Source of the DNA: Sphingobium sp. 15-1
GTDB lineage: Bacteria; Pseudomonadota; Alphaproteobacteria; Sphingomonadales; Sphingomonadaceae
Reading direction: 5' to 3'
DNA: 64,000 nt
NCBI RefSeq assembly: GCF_013375535.1
Contig: NZ_JABXJG010000002.1
Location: 930,001 to 994,000, forward strand
In this document: piece by piece, positions 59,625-64,000 of the stretch
Layout of the letters: the number at the start of each line of letters is the position of its first letter
Numbering within the stretch: position 1 is the stretch's first letter
The notes under the pieces: generated by a model
What the model saw: only the letters and a program-made list of their open reading frames with translations
What the model was told of the DNA's origin: nothing
The model's database searches: none
Made by a program: the position numbers and the translations under genes

Positions 59625-61925
59625 TCAAAACTTCACCTTCACCCCCGCCTGCCAGCGGCGCGGCGCGCCCGGCCCATAGGCGCGGGGGTTGGAGGCCCCC
59701 GGCGCCTCCGCCATTTCCACCTCCTCCGTGTCGGAGAAGGTGCCGAAAGTCGCATATTTCCGGTCGAACGCGTTGCGCACTTCCCCGAACAGCGTCACCC
59801 CCGGCATAAGGTCGATCCCGGCGCGCAGATTGAGCAGCGCATAGCCCTTCAACCGCGCCTGATCATTGCCCTCGTCGCCCACCAGATATTGCCCCGACCG
59901 CACCATCGCATCACCGCCGATCGACCATCCGCGCCCCGCATAATCCAGCGACAGCGTGGCGCTATGGCGCGGGATGCCGGGCAGCCGGTCGCCCGGCCGG
60001 ACAAGGATCAACCCCTCCTCGTCCGCCGCCGGATTGGCGGGACTCGAAAGCGCCAGATCATGCCGGTAGGTCGCATCGGTGAAGGCATAGCTAAGGCCGC
60101 CGCTGAAACCGCCGCGCATCGCCTTCAGACTGAATTCCACGCCCTGCCGCCGGGTCGCGCCGATATTGCGGAACCAGGCCCGCCCGCGAATCTCCGAAGC
60201 GACATATTGGATGTCGTCGCGGTTGCGCGTGCGATAGGCCGACAGCAGCCATTCCAGCCGGAACCCGCCCCATTGGCCCTGCCCACCCGCGCCCGCTTCC
60301 CAGCTTTTGGCGACGACCTGCTTCAACGGCGGATCGGCAATGAAGAAATTGGCGAGGCTGCACGGCGCATTCTCATCCGCGCAGGACAGTTCGGCCGGGG
60401 TCGGCGCGCGGTTGCTCTCCGCATAGCCCGCCCGCAAGGTCAGCCCGTCCGACAGCCTGTAATCGAACTCCAGTCCGGGGTTCAGCCGCTCGAACCGATG
60501 GTCGCCGTTGAGTGCGGTGCCGATCCGGTCGCGCATCATGATCGAGACGCGATTGTAGCGCAGCCCGATTTCCGCCGAGAGCCGATCCGTCAGCGGCAAC
60601 CGGTCCTGCGCGAACAGGCCCCAATAGCTGGCATGGGCGACCAGACCGACCGGCCGGATGGCGCCATCCGGCTGCGCGATGGCCGGCCCCAATCCCTCGA
60701 CGCTGCGTTCCCCGGTCAGCGCGCCCAATTCGGTCGTGGCGCCGAAGCGGCTACGGCTGGTGTCATAGCTCATGCCGATGGCCAGATGGTTGCGCCCGCC
60801 CGGCAATGGCCGTTCGTCAACGATCTGCACCAGCGCGCCCATCGCCCGGCTGTCGAGCCGCCCCCGGTTGAGCAGGCCGTAACCCTCACCGCCCAGACTG
60901 TCGGCAATGGCATTGCCGTTCGCATCCGTCAGCGGCGCCTCTTTCCCGCCATCGACTGTCTCCAGGCAGAGCAGGCCTTCCGTACCTTCGGCCTCGCACC
61001 CCTCTATATCGGCGGCATCGCCATTCACCGTGCGCAGCTTCAATCGCTGCGCATAAAGCGTGCCCTCGATCCGCGTCCCCTCGCCCAGCGCGACCCAGGG
61101 ATGCAGGCTGATCCGGCCATAGCGGGCCCTGGCCTTATCCGGCCAAGTGAAGACCGCCCGCCGGTCCGCCGCCAGCAATTCCACCGGCGCAACGCCATTG
61201 CCGGTCAGGTCGGTATCCGCGCCGATCCATTTCAGATGCAGCCCGCCGGTTGCCGTATCGAAGCCGAAATCGGCATAGCCGTTATAAAGCGTCGAGGGCG
61301 AATGGTCGCGCCAGCCATCCTCATGACGATATTGAAACGCCCCGAAGGCGCTGAAATCGCCCTTCTGGAAGCCGCCCGCCACGCTTGCCTCCCGCGTGCC
61401 GAAACGGCCTGCGCTCAGGCTCGCCTCCAGACCCGGATCGCTCGCCCCGGTCTTGGTGTCGATCACCATCGCCCCACCCAGCGCGTTCAGACCATAGACG
61501 GCGCTGCTGTCGAACAGGGTGAAGCTGCGGATCGCCGCCTCCGGCAGCAGGTCGAAGGCGACCGTGTCGCCAAAGGGCTGGTTGAAGCGCGCGCCGTCGA
61601 GATAGACCGCCAGCCCCTGCGCCTGCCCCTGCAGCGGCGAGGCGGTGAAGCCGCGATAGACCAGATTGGGCTGCCACGGATTGCCCTGCGCATCCTGCAA
61701 GGTGACGCCGGCGATGGACCGGGTGAGCGCGCCCAGCAGATCGGGCGACCCGGCGCGGCCAATATCCGCGCCGGTCAAACGGAGCGCATCGTCTGCATCG
61801 ATCGCCCCGCCCGGCGCCGTGACGACGATCGGCTGCCGCTCCGCATCGGCTGCGGCGGTCTCAGCCCGCGCCTGCCCCGCCAGAAGCGCGCATGCGGCGC
61901 CCATCAGCCACAGGCCTTTCCTCAT
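59625..61925 (-). CDS. TonB-dependent outer-membrane receptor of the PQQ-linked cluster
   Basis: A 766-residue receptor with signal peptide ending AGQARA, plug domain (PIVVTAPGGA, NLVYRGFTASPLQGQAQGLAVYLDGARFN split at family positions) and barrel ending RRWQAGVKVKF. The plug differs clearly from the other three receptors in the window. It sits between pseudoazurin and the porin and PQQ-associated beta-propeller genes, so import of PQQ, a metal or an alcohol-pathway substrate is plausible. Ligand not determinable. Confidence 0.9.
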   Translation of the reverse strand: MRKGLWLMGAACALLAGQARAETAAADAERQPIVVTAPGGAIDADDALRLTGADIGRAGSPDLLGALTRSIAGVTLQDAQGNPWQPNLVYRGFTASPLQGQAQGLAVYLDGARFNQPFGDTVAFDLLPEAAIRSFTLFDSSAVYGLNALGGAMVIDTKTGASDPGLEASLSAGRFGTREASVAGGFQKGDFSAFGAFQYRHEDGWRDHSPSTLYNGYADFGFDTATGGLHLKWIGADTDLTGNGVAPVELLAADRRAVFTWPDKARARYGRISLHPWVALGEGTRIEGTLYAQRLKLRTVNGDAADIEGCEAEGTEGLLCLETVDGGKEAPLTDANGNAIADSLGGEGYGLLNRGRLDSRAMGALVQIVDERPLPGGRNHLAIGMSYDTSRSRFGATTELGALTGERSVEGLGPAIAQPDGAIRPVGLVAHASYWGLFAQDRLPLTDRLSAEIGLRYNRVSIMMRDRIGTALNGDHRFERLNPGLEFDYRLSDGLTLRAGYAESNRAPTPAELSCADENAPCSLANFFIADPPLKQVVAKSWEAGAGGQGQWGGFRLEWLLSAYRTRNRDDIQYVASEIRGRAWFRNIGATRRQGVEFSLKAMRGGFSGGLSYAFTDATYRHDLALSSPANPAADEEGLILVRPGDRLPGIPRHSATLSLDYAGRGWSIGGDAMVRSGQYLVGDEGNDQARLKGYALLNLRAGIDLMPGVTLFGEVRNAFDRKYATFGTFSDTEEVEMAEAPGASNPRAYGPGAPRRWQAGVKVKF

Positions 61926-62014
61926 CCCCGATCCTTCTTATCCGCCCATGAAAATGGGGCCGCATCCTTGGTAGAATGCGGCCCCGCTCCGTGACATTGT
62001 TCCTTGGGTCGGGA

Positions 62015-63403
62015 TCAGAAGAACAAAATCGCCCCCGCCGCGATGGCATCGGAACTCGCCTTATTCCCGTTATGCGCTTCCGACTTGCTATGGACATATT
62101 CGCTGAGCAATGTGACCCAGCTCGTCAGCCCATAGCGAACCTGCCCGACCCAGCTCGAATTCTTGTCCACCAGCGTGGGATTCGCCAGCGCGTCAGCGGC
62201 ATTGGCATAGTCGAGATTGCTCTCGCCATAGCTGCCCCCGACCGAGAATTTCCCGAAGCTCGCCAGCCCCTGCAAATAGAAGCCATGGCTGTCGCGCTTG
62301 TTGCCCAGCCCATCGGTGTCGAACAAATTGAGCGCCGTCGTGCCAAGGCCCGAAGCGTCATAATAGGTGCCGACCAGCGTCAGCGGCCCCACCGTCACCT
62401 TCGCGCCCGCGTCCCAGCCCCAGCCGGTATAGTCCGGCCCGGCGATCACATTATGCTTCTGCCGGATGCCCGCGGCCCAGAGGCGCGTCGCCACGCCGCC
62501 GAACTTGCCGTCATAGACCAGCTTGCCCTGGAAGCCCGGCTCCTTATTGGACTCATCCGGCCCCGTCAGCGAGGAGAGCGGCTCAAAAATGCCGATGCTG
62601 GCGGTGAAGCCGCTAAGATTGGGCGTGGTATAGGTAATCTGAGGCTGGAAGTCGGTATAGATATAACCGACGCCGATCCGTCCCAGCGTCGTGTTCGACG
62701 GCGCGACATTGCCCGCCGGCGTGCCCGACGACAGTAGGGTGATGTCGTTCAGTATCTGCTCCGAAGCGAACAGGCCGATGTCGCGGCCGATCTTCACTTC
62801 GCCAAAGCCGGGGCGGCCAAAGGTCAGATAGGTCTGGCGGAAATCGATGCCCGCCGTCTGAAGCCCGCGCGGATTGCCGGGGCTGTTCGCGCCGCCGCCC
62901 GAATAGCTGACGGAGTTGATGCCCGGATACATGCCGAAATGCGCGCCCACGTCCCAGCCGCCCTGGTTGGTCGTGACCTCCACCTTCAGGAAACCGGGGA
63001 GCAAGCCGTTGCGGATGGCCGAACTGTTGCTGCCCACGGTCGCCACGCCGCCCACGACGCTGTTGGTGGCGCTGGGCGCCTCGCCATTGTCATGGACGTA
63101 GAAGCCGTTGACCGAGCCGGAAAATTTCAGCGTCACGCCGCCCATTTCGAAGCCCACGCCACTATCGGTCATGCGAACGGTCCGCCCGCCGCCTGACGCA
63201 TCGGGCGTTACCGGAGGCGCCGCAGGGGCTGCCGCCGCCTCTGCGCTCTCATTCTTCAGCAGTTCCTGATATTCATCGTCGGAGAGAATACCCTTTTCAT
63301 GCAGCCGCTTCAGCAGATCGGCCGTCGTTCCCGCCATGGCTGGCGTAGCAGTCGCGCAAAGCAGCCCCATGGCCGCGCTCGCGAGGAGCAGCGTCCTTTT
63401 CAT
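62015..63403 (-). CDS. Outer-membrane porin
   Basis: A 462-residue porin: signal peptide ending ATPAMA, a short helical segment (LLKRLHEKGILSDDEYQELL), an Ala/Pro linker, then a ~390-residue beta-barrel (GVTLKFSGSVNGFYVHDNG ...) ending with the terminal phenylalanine (AAGAILFF) required for outer-membrane assembly. It matches the porin_4-like group common in PQQ-alcohol clusters. Probably provides uptake of small alcohols or acids. Confidence 0.88.
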   Translation of the reverse strand: MKRTLLLASAAMGLLCATATPAMAGTTADLLKRLHEKGILSDDEYQELLKNESAEAAAAPAAPPVTPDASGGGRTVRMTDSGVGFEMGGVTLKFSGSVNGFYVHDNGEAPSATNSVVGGVATVGSNSSAIRNGLLPGFLKVEVTTNQGGWDVGAHFGMYPGINSVSYSGGGANSPGNPRGLQTAGIDFRQTYLTFGRPGFGEVKIGRDIGLFASEQILNDITLLSSGTPAGNVAPSNTTLGRIGVGYIYTDFQPQITYTTPNLSGFTASIGIFEPLSSLTGPDESNKEPGFQGKLVYDGKFGGVATRLWAAGIRQKHNVIAGPDYTGWGWDAGAKVTVGPLTLVGTYYDASGLGTTALNLFDTDGLGNKRDSHGFYLQGLASFGKFSVGGSYGESNLDYANAADALANPTLVDKNSSWVGQVRYGLTSWVTLLSEYVHSKSEAHNGNKASSDAIAAGAILFF

Positions 63404-63539
63404 AACATCCTCCCTCTTATGTGCCGGTCAAAGCCCCCGGCGAAGGGAAGAGTGGGGCGGACAGCCTCATACTGGAAATTGGACTTAGGGCTTCCTCCCT
63501 TGGGAGGAGGGAGTTGGAAGGAAGCGAGGCGCTTGTTCT

Positions 63540-63663
63540 CCCCTCCCGTTTACGGGAGGGGTCGGGGGTGGGCCGCCGCGCCAGCGGCGTTCCGGCCTCA
63601 CGGATGGCTCAGAAGCTCGCTGCGCTCACGCCCTCCCCTAACCCCTCCCGCTTGCGGGAGGGG
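63540..63663. repeat. Two sphingomonad-type palindromic repeats
   Basis: CCCCTCCCG-TTTA-CGGGAGGGG (63540-63561) and CCCCTCCCGC-TT-GCGGGAGGGG (63642-63663) are two hairpins in the spacer between the porin and beta-propeller genes. The G-rich tract after the first is partly complementary to the C-rich tract before the second, so they can pair as a larger inverted unit. Typical dispersed REP-like sequence. Confidence 0.65.
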
Positions 63664-63667
63664 AATA

Positions 63668-64000
63668 TCAAGGAACTACCACGATCCCCCAGGGCGCGGC
63701 GCCGACCGGAATCGTCCCCGTGACCCTGGCATTGGCCAGGTCGATCACGCTCACATTGTCCGAAAGACCATTGGCGGCATAGGCATGTCCGCCATCGCCA
63801 CTCACCGCGACGTGCCACACCCGCTTGCCCACCGGCACAAAGGCCCGCACCTTGCGCGATGCCACGTCGACCAGCGCGACATGATCCGCCCGTCCCAACG
63901 CGATCACCGCCGTCCTGCCGTCGGGCGTGAAGCGGATACCGCAGGGCAGGATGCGATGCTCCGCCACACCCGGAATGGCGAAGTGCAACGTCTCCACCAC
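63668..64000 (-). CDS. PQQ-associated YVTN beta-propeller protein, 5' part outside the window
   Basis: The last 110 residues of a YVTN-repeat propeller are present (GIRFTPDGRTAVIALGRADHVALVDV, GKRVWHVAVSGDGGHAYAANG, DNVSVIDLANARVTGTIPVG, ending APWGIVVVP). The repeat spacing and ending match the beta-propeller protein that accompanies PQQ-dependent alcohol oxidation genes. The start lies beyond position 64000. It supports reading 56.7-64 kb as part of an alcohol/PQQ cluster that continues to the right. Confidence 0.85.
   Translation of the reverse strand: MVETLHFAIPGVAEHRILPCGIRFTPDGRTAVIALGRADHVALVDVASRKVRAFVPVGKRVWHVAVSGDGGHAYAANGLSDNVSVIDLANARVTGTIPVGAAPWGIVVVP

Noticed and set aside
59889..61994. 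701-residue open frame on the plus strand opposite the TonB receptor
   Set aside because: Antisense shadow; Arg/Gln/Pro-rich composition and no domain.
63500..63665. CRISPR-like spacing of C/G-rich repeats
   Set aside because: Only two hairpin units of unequal context, inverted rather than direct, with no regular spacers and no cas genes.

Overview
The window reads as chromosome of a sphingomonad-like alphaproteobacterium (Sphingobium/Novosphingobium/Sphingomonas type). The evidence is high-GC coding DNA throughout, four large TonB-dependent receptors, a DUF3422 protein, short sphingomonad-style palindromic repeats, and family-level similarity of most proteins to that group. No rRNA, tRNA, CRISPR array, phage or complete insertion sequence is visible. 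The assignment comes from reading the sequence only; no database search was run.

1-8.3 kb: the end of an AraC-type regulator, then a seven-gene minus-strand catabolic run (acyl-CoA dehydrogenase, enoyl-CoA hydratase, two Asp-nucleophile alpha/beta hydrolases, an HSL-type esterase, a class II aldolase and an HD-domain protein). Its substrate is unknown. A 170-bp element with perfect 20-bp terminal inverted repeats lies upstream.

8.8-32.9 kb: an accessory region rich in D-amino-acid and acyl-amino-acid functions: N-acyl-D-amino-acid deacylase, a D-aminopeptidase-like S12 hydrolase, RidA and a DadA-like D-amino acid dehydrogenase. With them are an aldehyde dehydrogenase, a PQQ-dependent quinohemoprotein alcohol dehydrogenase with a lipobox, two closely related TonB receptors, an MFS carrier, two GlxA-type regulators, an isonitrile-hydratase-like protein and a LysR regulator. 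A 17-bp palindrome, GTTGCT-N5-AGCAAC, occurs five times, each about 196-252 bp upstream of a start codon (aldehyde dehydrogenase, both TonB receptors, ridA-dadA, MFS). One copy also lies directly in front of lysR. This looks like an undescribed regulon. Two decayed genes, an esterase and an M14/DUF2817 hydrolase, are fused at 15.3-16.8 kb.

32.9-38.3 kb: an Lrp/AsnC regulator divergent from leucine/valine dehydrogenase, a small ACT-like protein, and the E1alpha, E1beta and E2 subunits of branched-chain 2-oxoacid dehydrogenase. No E3 is present. This would carry branched-chain amino acids on to acyl-CoAs.

38.3-47 kb: mixed genes: DUF3422, a CDF metal exporter, an NADPH-FMN reductase homologue with an internal deletion, an SDR, a PAS-GGDEF-EAL protein and a TonB receptor.

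47-51.5 kb: the most unusual locus. A short LuxR-HTH regulator is followed by a translationally coupled run: a LuxI-family synthase (all catalytic residues present, with a C-terminal extension), a dedicated acyl carrier protein, a cyclopropane-synthase-family methyltransferase, and a fatty-acyl-AMP ligase. It looks like a self-contained route to a modified acyl signal, with the acyl group activated by the FAAL, loaded on the private ACP, methylated, and used by the LuxI homologue.

51.6-64 kb: a secreted protein, LysR, a two-subunit 3-oxoacid CoA-transferase, a hybrid sensor kinase, and an alcohol/acetate module (acetyl-CoA synthetase, pseudoazurin, TonB receptor, porin, and a PQQ-associated beta-propeller protein cut by the window end). 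Short palindromic repeats sit in several intergenic spaces.
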